Source of the DNA: Gerris lacustris
Lineage: Eukaryota > Arthropoda > Insecta > Hemiptera > Gerridae
NCBI GenBank assembly: GCA_951217055.1
Contig: OX578286.1
Span: 39,413,437 to 39,477,436 of the forward strand
DNA: 64,000 nucleotides
Direction of reading: 5' to 3'
Made by a program: the position numbers and the translations under genes. The notes under the pieces are model-generated. The model saw only the letters and a program-made list of their open reading frames with translations, ran no database searches and had not been told where the DNA came from. This document shows, piece after piece, positions 12,211-23,958 of the stretch; within the stretch, counting starts at the first letter, position 1; every line of letters starts with the position of its first letter.

Positions 12211-12869
12211 ATTTCTTTCATAATCAGGTTAATCTAGTATCATACGTATGTAAGAACATCTCTATTAAGCATGTATTGTTATTTTAATATTTACAGATGC
12301 TTATGTTCACCAAAGTGGGAGTTTCTCCGTACAAACAAATGGTGTTACCCATGTTCATATTATATTAACCATTGGCTACTGCTAATATGAATGATGCTGA
12401 AGCTTTTCGTTCTAGAATCCTAAGTTAGTGGTTCTTCCCCTTTGGTGTTCTTTGGTTATTATCCTCACCAATGGATTTATTGCTTTAGAGTCACTTTTCT
12501 TTGTAGAAACCATTGCATGAATTTTCCTTCTATTTCTTTTAAGTGCAACAGTTCATTCTATTTTGTGGTTTTGTTTACCGAATCCTCAACAAGTACCTAG
12601 TTACTGTCTTTAGAGATGCATTTTAAGTTGTTATCATCTTGTCAGATGTTAAAAATCTGGTTATTATCCTCACCGATAGATTATTGCTTTGTAGTCACTT
12701 TGTTTTGTAGTTGTAGTAGTAGTTACCTAGTACTTCCTACTAGACGCAATCAGGCCTACAGTGGACCCATTTTACTTGCCCTTTTTGCTTGGTGGAGAGT
12801 TCCAGCTACTTCACACATCATACATTTGTACATTGTACCGCCGAAGCGAGTATGATGGTCATTAGTAAG
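12211..12869. other. no gene seen
   Basis: AT-rich. A block near 12430-12520 (TTATTATCCTCACC..) is repeated at about 12660-12720 in altered form, indicating an old duplication. Confidence 0.35.
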
Positions 12870-13155
12870 CTATATGAGCGTGCGTCAAAGTGTGGGGAGA
12901 ACCCCTCAGGGGGTCCCCTCGGCCTACTCCGACCTCGAACCATAGATACATATCACATCTCATGACACGGATCGAACCCATTAGACAGCGTGGGGGAAGA
13001 GAACCTCTCATGGGGTGCCCTCGACCTGCTCCGTCCGCGATTCATAGATGCAATTCAGAGTATCACTGCCCGGGATCGAACCCACCACCTCGAGTTGCCT
13101 CGACTCAGTGATAGCTGCGCGGTGTCTTTAGCACCTCGGTCACCCTGGCTCCCCT
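12870..13155 (-). mobile_element. tRNA-derived SINE with a duplicated body
   Basis: Read on the minus strand it starts near 13152 with a tRNA-like head and a B box GGTTCGATCCCGGG. A unit of about 100 bp is then repeated (12988-13085 and 12886-12980), each with 'gggttcgatcc'- or 'ggttcgagg'-like boxes. Confidence 0.6.
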
Positions 13156-13499
13156 TTTTTTGTTGTAACTTTTCCATGAATTTTCCATCTTCTCGTTTTA
13201 AGTACATCTATTTATTTTATTTTGCGGTTTTTTTTCACCAAATCATCAACATTTTCCTAGTAACTATCTTTAGTGAATCATTCATAGTTATTATCATCTT
13301 TTCTGCATGCAGCAGCTTTTTAAGGTAAACTGTTATAAGTAAAGTGTTAATCCTCTTTGGGTAATTGGGAAATTACCCTTGTATGCAGACGATTTTTGCT
13401 TATCCTCTTGAATACAGTTGTGTTAACTTGCTGGTGTTAATTTGGATGTTACAATTATTAATTAAATTTCATCTCTTAACTTAGTTTCTACTTTAGTCA

Positions 13500-13740
13500 T
13501 TTAGTGATCAATTACTTGGTTTCCCGGTGAAATCCGGGTCACGAAGGGTTTAAAGTCCGACGTTTCGTTTCCACTACTGAAAGCATCTTCAGGGGGGTGG
13601 TACATTAACGTTGGTTGATTCGAAGAAAACACCAGATTTACTGAAGACTGGAGACTGGATTGTACCTGGATTTCCCAGGGGTTTCTTAACTCAGGGTGTT
13701 TTTTGTTGGGATGACGATGATGCAATTAGGCAGGTGCTGC
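13500..13740 (-). mobile_element. Penelope-like terminal fragment
   Basis: Shares the order 'ggtcacgaaggg...aaagtccgacgtttcg' with the split copy at 42.5/43.3 kb and includes the hammerhead-like motif at 13559-13592. No protein-coding part remains. Confidence 0.5.
13559..13592 (-). ncRNA. minimal hammerhead ribozyme-like motif 4
   Basis: Minus strand: CTGAAGA, stem GCTTTC/GGAAAC with one mismatch and loop AGTAGT, then GAAACGTC followed by GGAC. Core bases are intact. Confidence 0.5.
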
Positions 13741-14389
13741 TTTCATCGTTGGTCCTTCATCGGGCGGGTGATGTATGAAGTCGGGAAGTGATTGTGGCGC
13801 CGCCTCTTGATATCTACTTGGCGCAGGTGCTGACAAGAGGCTTTCAGGTCCGAGAAAGGGTGGAACCCAAGGATGGTGTACAGAGGATGTCTAGATTTGG
13901 GTTGCGAGACCCGCCCCTTTAATGTGTGACGTCAATTAAGACCTCCCTTCTAAGCAACTCCCTATACCCGTGCAACCTATTTATAAGCTGGTTAGGGAGT
14001 GGGGGGTTTTAAGTTACGTCAGAGCAATCTCCCATCATTCTACCGCTACCCCCACCATACCGAATCTATAGGCATCCTCTATACACCATCCTTGGGTGGA
14101 ACCATCCTCTCTGTTAAAGTTCTCCCGTTGTTTCTCGATCTCAGTATCCTCCATAATTCAACTTTAGTGTTATTATACCTGTTAATTTGCTTACAGTTGT
14201 TTATCGTCTATTTTTGCGTACATTTTTTTGTTGATTGAATCCTAAAAGAGCATAGTTTTCTAACTTTTGTATTTGTCGGAATGAATGTTGTGTTGAGCAA
14301 GTTCGCTATTCTCCAAACTCAATCGTTACCAGTGTTATTCTTGTGTACTGTTATCCTTGCTAACTGCAGATATATAGAGGAATCTGTGT
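13741..14389. other. no gene seen
   Basis: Less AT-rich than its surroundings (13740-14010), perhaps more mobile-element sequence, but no family is recognised. Confidence 0.3.
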
Positions 14390-14532
14390 AATCTTTTTTT
14401 TTTAGGTTTGGATTGGTATTTACCACTTTTTTTGTTTGTTTTGGATTGATGTTTACCACTTTTTTTGTTTGTTTTGGATTGATGTTTACCACTTTTTTGT
14501 TTGTTTTGGATTGATGTTTACCACTTTAGAAA
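14390..14532. repeat. tandem repeat, about 40 bp unit
   Basis: TTTGGATTGATGTTTACCAC recurs four times with T-rich spacers. Confidence 0.8.
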
Positions 14533-14808
14533 AATGAAAGTGGTGTGTTTTATCAAAGGGTGCTTCTTCCGCTAATGTTGATCTCTGCTTTTGGTCGACG
14601 ATATCGCCTGAAATTTATTTTAACTTAATCTTCAGTATGCATTTACCAGAATATAAGTCTAGTTTACTTTAAATTTTATTTGCGTAATTTATAGAACGAA
14701 CTTTCAATAGCAATTGGTTGACAGAAAACAAAATAACCTGATAATGACTGAAATGCCTACTTCTTTATATGAAAAAAAGATAATAACAATTAAAGAGAAC
14801 AGAATTTG

Positions 14809-14843
<35 letters not shown>

Positions 14844-15112
14844 TTTGTTATAAAATCTCTCTTCGATTTAGTTATTTATCATTCCATTTTAAACTTGTTC
14901 CTTTTTTTCTAGTCATTTTTACTTTTTTAATTTTTTAAGAAAACTTACCATAATGCCAAATATATACAAGACTAAGTTACTATTTACAATATTAAGTTAG
15001 GATTATTAATGAGTTACCAAAGTATTAATTTTATATGTATGTACCTATGTGTTTTTTAAAAAAAAAACAACAATATTTGAACTAGAGCACCACCCTAGAT
15101 TTAATTTTTATA
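14533..15112. other. no gene; poly-A tract
   Basis: About 29-bp A run at 14813-14841, otherwise AT-rich without features. Confidence 0.4.
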
Positions 15113-15838
15113 GAAGAGTATTTTAGGATATCAATTCCAACGAAATGATTGCCAACTAATTAACTTTATACGAGTATAGAAACGGTATTTCTAGGATATA
15201 AATTCCAACGTAAATGATTGCCAACTAATTAACTTTATACGAGTATAGAAGCAGTATTTCTAGGATATAAATTCCAACGTAAATGATTGCCAACTAATTT
15301 TCTTAATACGAGTATAGAAGCAGTATTTCTAGGATATAAATTCCAGTGCAAATGACTTCCAACTAATTAACTTCATACGAGTATAGAAGCAGTATTTCTA
15401 GGATATAAATTCCAACGTAAATGATTGCCAACTAATTTTCTTAATACGAGTATAGAAGCAGTATTTCTAGGATATAAATTCCAGTGCAAATGACTTCCAA
15501 CTAATTAACTTTATACGAGTATAGAAGCAGTATTTCTAGGATATAAATTCCAACGTAAATGATTGCCAACTAATTAACTTTATACGAGTATAGAAGCAGT
15601 ATTTCTAGGATATAAATTCTAACGTAAATGATTGCCAACTAATTAACTTTATACGAGTATAGAAGCAGTATTTCTAGGATATAAATTCTAACGTAAATGA
15701 TTGCCAACTAATTAACTTTATACGAGTATAGAAGCAGTATTTCTAGGATATAAATTCTAACGTAAATGATTGCCAACTAATTAACTTTATACGAGTATAG
15801 AAGCAGTATTTCTAGGATATAAATTACAGCGCAAATGA
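15113..15838. repeat. minisatellite, 69 bp unit, about 10 copies
   Basis: GTATTTCTAGGATATAAATT recurs every 69 bases. Two unit variants (with 'aacgtaaatgattgcc' and 'agtgcaaatgacttcc') alternate in part of the array, suggesting duplication of multi-unit blocks. Confidence 0.9.
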
Positions 15839-16254
15839 CTCATAACGGTGCTAAAATGATTGAACTTCCATTGATTTTTTTTATTTGACTATTTTTATTG
15901 ATATTATTTTTTTTTTTTATTGTATTAGTATTATTAATTTCATTTTATTGTACTTTATGTTACCTTCATGTGATATAAAATTGTTTATGTTTGTTCTCAA
16001 ATTTGCATGTTATTGTAAAATAAATATATGTATTATTAAACCAATTTCCAAATTTTTATTAAATGTTTTTTTTCTTAACTTGGATTTTTCTTTGTTTACA
16101 GTATTGTATATCCTAAATTTTGCTTCTTGGTTAAATGAATCTTTTGCTGAGAATGTGAATCGAAAAATCATATTTGAAATGTAAAATATTTATTGTCTTT
16201 AAGTAAATTCTACAATAGATTTTACTGTGACGGCTTTAATAGATTACAATTTTC

Positions 16255-16495
16255 CATGGAATCTCTGGCGTGTACCATGATCAACAATTCCTTGAGAATG
16301 ATCCCTGCAATTGTTTCGAAACGTCATGATTCACTGAATCTCTGGTATCATTATCAACAACTCCCTTGAGAATGATCCCTGTAATTGTTTCGAATCGTCA
16401 TGATTCACTGAATCTCTGACGTGTATCACGATCAACAACTGCCTTGAGAATGATCCCTGTAATTATTTCGCAACGTCAGGATTCACTAAATCTAT
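16255..16495. repeat. three tandem copies of a 72-77 bp unit
   Basis: ACTGAATCTCTGG...CTTGAGAATGATCCCTG recurs three times before module 4. Confidence 0.8.
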
Positions 16496-16927
16496 GGTGT
16501 GGTATCTTTCTAGATTTATTGGACTTAGGCCGCGGAAACCTACGATATTTTATTATGATGGACTTATAGCTCAAAAAATTAAACAGTTAGGATTGCATAA
16601 TTTCCTTGCAACTTTGTTTGTTTTGTAGAACTTATCCAGTGAAAATGGTCGTTTCGCACTTAAAACATCTGTACTAAATATTTCAATGCAGACCATTTTA
16701 TTTAGTGCATGTGGTATTGAATCATTCGTCACTTTGGTTTGATTATAAAAGCTGTTCTTTCTATCTTTTAATCTTAGAAATAATTATGTTTTATATATAA
16801 TTGAAACTTGAATTCAAGTAGTCTTTTCTTAAAATGTTATTATTATATTTCATTTTTTTTTCATTTCCTTATGACCTTTAGCATTTTGAACTTAATTTCC
16901 GTATTTGTTCTTATCAATGTATTTCAG

Positions 16928-17187
16928 GTTATCTGACGTTGATATCGCACTTGTCGACTACGACCAAGACAGGCGACAAGTCTACCGTCTACACCTGCGA
17001 TGAATGCCCGTATGAGTCCAACTTCAAAGGGAATTTGAAGAAGCACAGGGAAACCGTACATAATCCAAACAGAGTTTTGTATAATTGCACTTTATGCCCA
17101 TTCACCTCTAAGACTAAACCGACTTTGAGAATGCACGTGTTTACAAATCATCCTCAGGCTGGTGTACTAGAACCTAAACGCCTCTAA
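16928..17187 (+). CDS. lola: lola-like alternative 3' exon, module 4 (two C2H2 fingers)
   Basis: Terminal exon of 85 full codons after acceptor GTATTTCAG and a two-base split codon. About 20 residues of polar leader replace the usual C2HC finger. Finger A is C23/C26/H39/H44 (core SNFKGNLKKH) and finger B is C53/C56/H69/H74 (core SKTKPTLRMH), joined by NPNRVLYN. The tail is 11 residues. It closely resembles module 5 in finger spacing, linker and the KTKPTL helix, so the two probably arose by duplication. The role is isoform-specific DNA binding, inferred from family and context. Confidence 0.88.
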
Positions 17188-17303
17188 TCACTCAGTGTGT
17201 TTAATTTATTTGTCACGATGGAAGATTGGATGTTTTTTTTATAGATTATTTTGAAGATGGTTTATGGATCTGTCAATTTATTTATTACCTAATAAGATTT
17301 CAA

Positions 17304-17850
17304 GCTCAGAGTAAGGAAGGGGTAGAGGGAGCAATGTGATTTGAAAAGTGGTTCATTATGCGACACCCATATAATAAACCTCTCAAGCGAGCTTAATCCC
17401 AACTAAAGTGACAACAGCACGATCACGTGGTCACTGGTCCTTGTCTTATTGGTCTATTCCTTGTCCTTACGTGCCCACGGACGCTTATCAACAAAACCTT
17501 TAACGTCATCGTGCTTTGTTTGATTGCTTTATAATCGAAATGTCAAATAAGTCAAAATATCAAATATTTAAGAGAAAAATCTGGTGTTGCCTTTTAGACA
17601 ATTAAAGTAACACTAAAGTACATAATAATATGTATTTATAAAGAAAACTGTATTCAAATATTAAATGTCGCTAAGAAAATATCACGTTATACTTATCCTT
17701 ATCAGCTGACATCAGATAAATTTCGAGTTTTTATTGAGATATCGATACTGTTTCACCAAACTGCCGCTTGGGAGGTTTAGTATAGGGGTGTCGCATAATG
17801 AACCACTTTTTCTGTAGTATTGTTCCCTCTACCCCTTCCTTACTCTGAGC
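17304..17850. mobile_element. TIR element with 6-bp target duplication
   Basis: Ends GCTCAGAGTAAGGAAGGGG and its inverse. The inverted similarity continues about 80 bp inward ('ggttcattatgcgacaccc'). The element is flanked by TTTCAA at 17298-17303 and 17851-17856. 547 bp, non-coding, so a non-autonomous DNA transposon. The superfamily is not recognised. It starts about 115 bases after the module 4 stop. Confidence 0.75.
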
Positions 17851-18260
17851 TTTCAAGCTACATCACAATTAATTCATCACTACTTGACCACTATTTAAGC
17901 CTTGAATAAATGATCAATCGTTAAAAAAGATTAGCTTATGAGTCTATATGATGATAAGGTATTCTATATACTCTCTATTCTATCAAAACCCCTTAAGTTC
18001 TCATGGGAACTTGGAGTTCTTCGTGATTTTGCTGACGATTACGTACAGACAAAACAATCCTAGCTACTCGTTGCTTGGAAGACCACCTTTTGTAATCATC
18101 AGCCGTACGTCTATCATCAGCAAAAGAACGTGGAACTATTGCGTTTACATGTGAGCTTAAGGAGTAAGGAGTCTTCATGGAAGAGAGAGTATACATATAG
18201 TATATTCAACTTTATAGTTTTATCTTTTGACTATGTTGATCCCTTTTTATTAATGGATGT

Positions 18261-18433
18261 GGTTCATAGATGGGTCAATTTAGGGATAAATTAAAACAGC
18301 ACCTCCTTCAAAGCATCCTCAGGGTTTCTGTTGTAGGCTTGAGGATGACCCAAGAGATGGTTGAAATATAGCCAAGGATACTTTGAAGGAAGTGTTGCTT
18401 TAATTTATCCCTAAATTGACCCATCTATGAACC
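18261..18433. mobile_element. 173-bp fold-back element
   Basis: About 65-bp arms (ends GGTTCATAGATGGGTCAATT and its inverse) surround a short centre. It would form a long hairpin; probably a MITE. Confidence 0.75.
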
Positions 18434-19440
18434 AAATTCGTATAGTTTTAGCTAAACGCAATTAAAGCTTTAAAAGTTGATTTTAATCCAATGACTTAGA
18501 ACTTTTAAAGGGCGACAAATTAAGAGTGACTCAATTTTAATCAGCAATTCATATTCATTTGATCGTCAAAAGAAAATATGGGCCCAATATTCCGCATCAT
18601 ACAGTTACCTTTTGGGTCATCTCTTAATCTTCACAAAAACTTTAAGGTTAACGAATGTTTTTACAGTTTATTTTACAAGTACGTGATTATTTTTTTTTGA
18701 TTAACTAATAAATGGGCTTCTCTTGATTAGTCACCCATTACTTCCATGTAAATGTCATTATCAGCAGAAGGTGTAGCGTTAAAAGTCCATTTTATACCAA
18801 TGACTTCATAAGACATTTACTTCCATGTAGATTCCTTGAGAACTTTTGTACTTTAAAGAGTTCTGACGTACTTTAAAGAGTTAATAGTAGAGTAAACACT
18901 ATACCACGCAAGTAGCAACGTTAAAAATTACTCCAAAGGACATGATTTCATCTATTTGTTGTTTGGGTTGGTTGAAATTTAGTGAAAACAAACAAATTAT
19001 CACGTTGCGCTTTGCTGACGAACAAATGTAAACTTTATGATTTAATATTTTTACTTAACATGTTATCATAATTAAGTACGCTGGTATGACTAATGTACAT
19101 AAGTAATGTGAATTATTTTAATTACTGTAAAACCTGATAATGTAACCAACCACCTGTAGAAGGTGACCCCTTTTCTATGGCCCTTGTGGAAAAAAATCTT
19201 ATTTCTTAATTTGGTTTAGTTGACCACTTTTGGTTGGTCCCTTCAATGCTTAGAAGATGTTTTAGTGAACAAAATCATTTAAATTTGACTAAATTTTTTT
19301 TTAATAAATAGGTAAAGCTATTTGCATTACATATGACTAAAATTAATTAAACAAAAACATGTTTATTTTGCTATGTATGTATTTTACATTTTTGTTTTCT
19401 TTTAATTATTTACTTTATATGCTTTGTCAATAAATGTGTA
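18434..19440. other. no gene seen
   Basis: AT-rich. A few blocks such as 'cattttataccaatgacttca' (18790) and 'ttttaatccaatgacttaga' (18480) are loosely repeated. Confidence 0.35.
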
Positions 19441-19945
19441 AATGTGAGCATCTACTTCCATGTAGATTCCTTGAGTTCTCTGTAACTTTCATGTAGATTC
19501 CTTGAGTTCTCTATTACTTCCAGATATATTCCTTGAGTTCTCCTGAACTTCCGTGCCGATTCCTTGAGTTCGCTTGTAGTTTCATGTAGATTCCGTGTGT
19601 TCTCTATTACTTCCAGTGTAGATTCCTTGAGTTCTCCTGAACTTTCGTGCAGTTTCCTTGAGTTTGCTTGTACTTTCATGTAGATTCCTTGAATTCTCTA
19701 TAACTTTCATGTATATTCCTTGAGTTCTCTATTACTTCCAGTGTAGATTCCTTGAGTTCTCTATTACTTCCTGTGTAGATTCCTTGAGTTCTCCTGAACT
19801 TCCGTGCAGATTCCTTGAGTTCGCTTGTACTTTCATGTATATTCCTTGAGTTCTCTATTACTTCCAGTGTAGATTCCTTGAGTTCTCCTGAACTTCCGTG
19901 CAGATTCCTTGAGTTCCCTTATAATTCCATGTAGAGTCCTTAATT
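19441..19945. repeat. minisatellite, about 33-36 bp unit
   Basis: TAGATTCCTTGAGTTCTC recurs about 14 times, with spacer variants ending in TTCATG, TTCCAGTG or TTCCGTGC arranged in a higher-order pattern. Confidence 0.85.
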
Positions 19946-20858
19946 ATCTTGCACTTCTAATTAGAGTTCTGATGATGATGATGATATTTGGAAAAGTAGA
20001 GTAAACTCTAGACTATGCAAGTATCAATATTAAATTATGTTAACATATTTATATGAGTGTGTGTACATGTATACATATATATATTATAACTTAACTTGTG
20101 ATAACTATTTCTTTTATATAAATGATGTAGTTCTTAATTTGAGCTAATGTAATTTTTATGATTAAATTTATACTTTTATTGAGGAAATTAATACCTACTT
20201 TATTTATCTTCTTTTGGTTTTACTGTGTATATAAGGTGCATTTATTTATCCTTTTATACTTCTATTAGTTACCTTTTATTATTTATCCTTTATCCTTAAT
20301 ACTTCCATAATTATTAACAAAATTATAGGAAAAAATAAAAAAAAAATAATAAAATCAATTCTTAAGTATAACAGTGCAGAAACAACTATTTAAATCTACC
20401 GATTGAGCTTGCTGATTAATCTGGATGAAATCAGTGAGTAATTAAAATGAAGATTACGATTACTAACACAAACTGATTAATTTTAATCTTATTGCTTTCT
20501 AGATGATTAATGGAGTCACTTGATTATGAATGAAGATAGACTTACCCCCACTAAAATAACTTTATTGTACAAATCGTATTGTTAAATCGTCATGAATTTC
20601 AAGCGATTGATTTCTTTTGCCAGGTTGCTATTGGTCATGAAGATGACCAATAGCGGTTGAGATAGTCGGCTTTGTAAAATAAAGGAACTTTAGTGGAGAG
20701 AGGGACGTCTTTATTTATTCATTGTACTCTTATAGTTTAATCAATTATAGTTAAATCAATTATGATAATTTTATTGCTTACTAACAATTTTCAATCACTG
20801 TAACAAACGTGTGCTTTATGTTTTCAAGCGCGATTCCAATTCTCTGCTAACGACTGTA
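19946..20858. other. no gene seen
   Basis: AT-rich. A small hairpin at about 20625-20655 has arms CTATTGGTCAT and its inverse. Confidence 0.35.
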
Positions 20859-21422
20859 GGTTTGTTCCAACCCCTCTATTTGTACCGTCCCGCGGATCGT
20901 TTGGGAATCGTTTAGGACAGGTTTTACACTCATGCGATAACATTTTACTGTAATAAAATCATGTCAGGTTGAAACGTGTTTAGGACTATAATTCGCACTG
21001 TATTAAAAAACATTTAAGGAAAACCTAACAGATAGGCAACCTTCCTGTTGACATTTGTGACAATCGACTTAACTGCGCTTGTTATACAAACCAGTACTTA
21101 GTATTGTCAGAGTATCGTTTGGATCGTATTAGGTTTGTTCCAACCACACCTCAAACTAGTTTCAAACTGTACGACGCATGTGCATTAGCAAAAAACGTTC
21201 AAATGTGGTCCGTTGCGCATGCGTCGGACAGTTCCAAACTAGTTTGAAGTGTGGTTGGAACAAACCTATAGTAAACGGTTCGCAAACAATCCCTGCGTGG
21301 GTTGGAATAGTTTGGAGGAGAGTACGAAACACTGTGACAAGTTGGGTTGGAACGGCTATTATCCATTGCGCATGGCCGTGACGATCCCGCGAACGGTACA
21401 ATGCTTGGTTGGAACTAACCTT
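20859..21422. mobile_element. TIR element with a nested related element
   Basis: Outer ends GGTTTGTTCCAACC (20859) and its diverged inverse near 21405-21420, with a further inverse match around TGTACCGTCCCGCG. Inside, 21131-21268 is a compact element with the same GGTTTGTTCCAACC end and long inverse arms. No coding sequence. The outer ends and the nested copy have no perfect target duplication. Confidence 0.6.
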
Positions 21423-21536
21423 ATGTCAGCTTAGTTACAAAGGCTTGCCCAATTGAAGGCTTAAATTTAGGTAGAAAGTCAACATTCATATTATTATTTC
21501 ATTTAATATTTATTTGTATTTAAATTAAAAGAAAGG

Positions 21537-21728
21537 GGGCCGGCGTAGCCGAGTAGTTAGCGCACTCGACTCTGAAACCAAGGTCTAAACCCCGGCTCTG
21601 AGTTCGAATCCCAGAGAGGTGAGACATGTTTCATACTGATATCAGTAGAGTAAAGTGGCCGGATAACCCCCGTTCTGTAATAACCCTGTCAGTTGATCGG
21701 GACTAAAACCCATGTTTAAAAATAAAAT
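21537..21728 (+). mobile_element. tRNA-derived SINE
   Basis: Head with an A-box-like GTAGCCGAGTAGTTAGCGCA and a B box AGTTCGAATCCCAG, then a short body with 'gatcgggactaaaacc' and an A-rich 3' end. The head resembles a class II (long variable arm) tRNA but the stems do not all pair. Confidence 0.7.
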
Positions 21729-21774
21729 TTAAGAATTTACTCATTCATTCAGTCAGACATTCACTCATAAATAT

Positions 21775-22361
21775 TATAGTCCAGGAGATAGCGTGCAAAA
21801 AAGTGTCTGACTAACATCAAGGTAGAATTTTGTATACAAGTCAATCTTTGAGCGCCTTTTAAGAATATGTGATCGGCTAAGTTCGTCTGCGGGACATAGC
21901 TTGGCAATAGGCATTTGAAAAAAAAAAAAAAAATGGTGGAGAGCGGCCATGTCCTGCCAATTATGGTGGACAGTATGATTTTCATGATCCTGAGTTCAGA
22001 ATTAGTAAGTAGACCAAAAATCAAGTCGATGTAATTTTCACACTTGATAGGTTAGTTATTCAAATATTACTGAAATTCAACGTGGTCACCTGTCAAAGGA
22101 TAAACTAACATCCACTTTTTTTTCGGTCTACTAACTAATTCTGTAGTCAGGTTCATGAAAATCACATTGTCCACCATAATTGGTGAGACATGGCCGCTCT
22201 CCACCGGTTTGTTTTTTTCAAACGCCTATTGCCAAGCTATGTCCCGTAGACGATCTTAGCCGACCACATATTCTTAAAAGGTGCTAAAAGATTGACTTGT
22301 ACACAAAATTCTAGCTTGATGTTAGTCAGACACTTTTTTGCTCGCTATCTCCTGGACTATT
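21775..22361. mobile_element. long-TIR element, family A copy 1, with 8-bp target duplication
   Basis: 587 bp. Arms of about 250 bp each are nearly inverse over their whole length (ends ATAGTCCAGGAGATAGCG). Flanked by ATAAATAT at 21767-21774 and 22362-22369. The 8-bp duplication points to the hAT or P-like groups of DNA transposons, but no transposase is present. Copies 2 and 3 lie at 35448-35836 and 46978-47489. Confidence 0.75.
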
Positions 22362-22551
22362 ATAAATATCTTATACTTTTGACATTTTAAAAGGACAGTC
22401 TCATAAATTTTAAACCCAATCCTGCAATGGATGTCATCTACCAAATTCTCATTGTTCTCTAGGATACCTTTAAATTTTAATCTATATAAAACTGATTTCG
22501 TTTCTAATAATAACACATGACCTTTGTATGGCTTTTGTTTCTGTATTTCAG

Positions 22552-22838
22552 ATGTCATTAGTTATGATCTTTTTCATCGGCTCGTCGAACCTACGACTAT
22601 TCCTGGATCAAAAGTGGCTATACATAGTTTGAACCGGCCTAAATGTTTCACGTGTAAAGCTTGTTCATATAAGACTCTGATTAAATGGAACTTCAAAAAG
22701 CATTTGGAAACAGTTCACAATCCTAACAGAGTTATGTTTAATTGTACGCACTGTTCGTTCTCAGCTAAAACTAAACCGACATTGAAGATACATATGTTTA
22801 ACTCACATCCTGGTTCTAGTCAGTTAAAAAGAAACTAA
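22552..22838 (+). CDS. lola: lola-like alternative 3' exon, module 5 (two C2H2 fingers)
   Basis: Terminal exon of 94 full codons after acceptor CTGTATTTCAG and a two-base split codon. A 30-residue leader without a C2HC finger precedes finger A (C34/C37/H50/H55). The linker is NPNRVMFN, then finger B (C64/C67/H80/H85), which contains the same KTKPTL helix as module 4. The tail ends in KRN. The in-frame reading extends upstream of the acceptor, but that part is intronic by analogy with the other modules. The exon lies only about 190 bases after a 587-bp TIR element, so that element sits in the intron just before the acceptor. Confidence 0.88.
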
Positions 22839-22866
22839 ATATATCCTTTTAGCATGTAAAATAATG

Positions 22867-22872
22867 AATAAA
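22867..22872 (+). promoter_or_regulatory. candidate poly(A) signal for module 5
   Basis: AATAAA 29 bases after the module 5 stop, followed by a T-rich stretch (TTTCGTTTTATTTATTTT). The close spacing makes a short 3' UTR possible. Confidence 0.4.
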
Positions 22873-22996
22873 TAGTTATTAATATTCAAATATTTCGTTT
22901 TATTTATTTTACCCACCATCATTAAATTTGAACTTACACCTACTTCTCGGTTTTTCTTAAATTTTGTAATTTTTTTTATGAAGTATTATTGCATTT

Positions 22997-23553
22997 TGCT
23001 TCCGAGCTTACCGAAGGTAACGGAAGCATTGTGTTCACTTTTGAGAACGAAAAACATTTATGCCTCCGATTTTAAAAATTCCAAGACAGAAATCCGTTTT
23101 AGACATCAGGAAACATTTTTGGTCTCGTGTCTGTCTGTCTGTCTGTCTGTCGGTCTGTGTGTCCGCGAATTATGAAACGTGCGACGATAACTTGAGTAAA
23201 TGTCGACCGATTTTGATGAAATTTGGTAGACATATTCATTTTACCAATGCCCAGGACGAGTACGTTGGACAACGTTATCCGTCCAAGCGTTCACGAGCAA
23301 CACTCGCGTAAACGTGAACTTCAAATTTAAAATTGGAATTTTAGGTCGGGGAAAAAATCTAACTTCATCTATTCAATGAGACAAACATTTTTTTCAAATA
23401 CAATTTTTTAGTAAAACAAACAGCGACACCGCTATGAAGTGTTAAAGATCGCTAAAACTATTAATAGTTTTTACACAATAAACATTATTACAATAAAGTA
23501 CATGACAGGATGCGAGGAAGCTATGTGCCAAGCTAATTGGCAGTCTATTTCCT
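22997..23553 (+). repeat. left arm of a 2.8-kb inverted repeat
   Basis: Starts GCTTCCGAGCTTACCGAAGG and includes a (CTGT)n run at 23133-23150. About 95% identical to the inverse of 25179-25757. The reading frames it contains are repeat-derived. Confidence 0.85.
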
Positions 23554-23748
23554 TTTATCTCAATCAAAACGAACGACATAAGGTCATTACTGAGGTCAAA
23601 GGTATCAGCTACTTTGCACATCTATTACTTTATACTTGGTGTGCTCTATATATTACAATAATTAAGGTAGTTGGTGACAGATCAAGAGTAATAAGAAGGT
23701 AGGGTTAGCGAGATGCTGTCAAATAAAACACAGTTTAAGGTTTATGCT

Positions 23749-23779
23749 AACGTTTCGCTAAATTTATTAGCATCATCAG
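23749..23779 (-). ncRNA. hammerhead-like motif 8 with canonical core
   Basis: Minus strand: CTGATGA, stem GCTAA/TTAGC, then GAAACGTT. TGCT before and AGCA after pair perfectly as a 4-bp stem I. It is the only motif here with the classical CUGAUGA box and lies in the spacer of the large inverted repeat. Confidence 0.5.
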
Positions 23780-23958
23780 AGCAAATAGACAAAGTATAAC
23801 ATAAAAATTATATAGATGTTGACTCTAAGACATGTTATAATAGAATGAATAAAGGTGTAGTTAAAATACAGAGACATAAGAAAAGGGTAAGGTAAGTCAG
23901 GTAGGCAGATTAGTGGAAACAACAAGATTTTTCTTAAAAACATAAAAACTTTACCTAT

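Noticed and set aside
12281..12400. Possible exon after the acceptor TTTACAG at 12296
   Set aside because: No cysteine/histidine pattern and early stops in the shared phase.
21539..21620. Functional leucine/serine-type tRNA
   Set aside because: A and B boxes are present but the stems do not pair fully and a SINE body follows.
23060..23311. Conserved-looking peptide with CLSVCLSV, repeated at 25435-25692
   Set aside because: It lies in the arms of the inverted repeat; the CLSV run is a CTGT microsatellite. Repeat-derived, not shown to be a protein.
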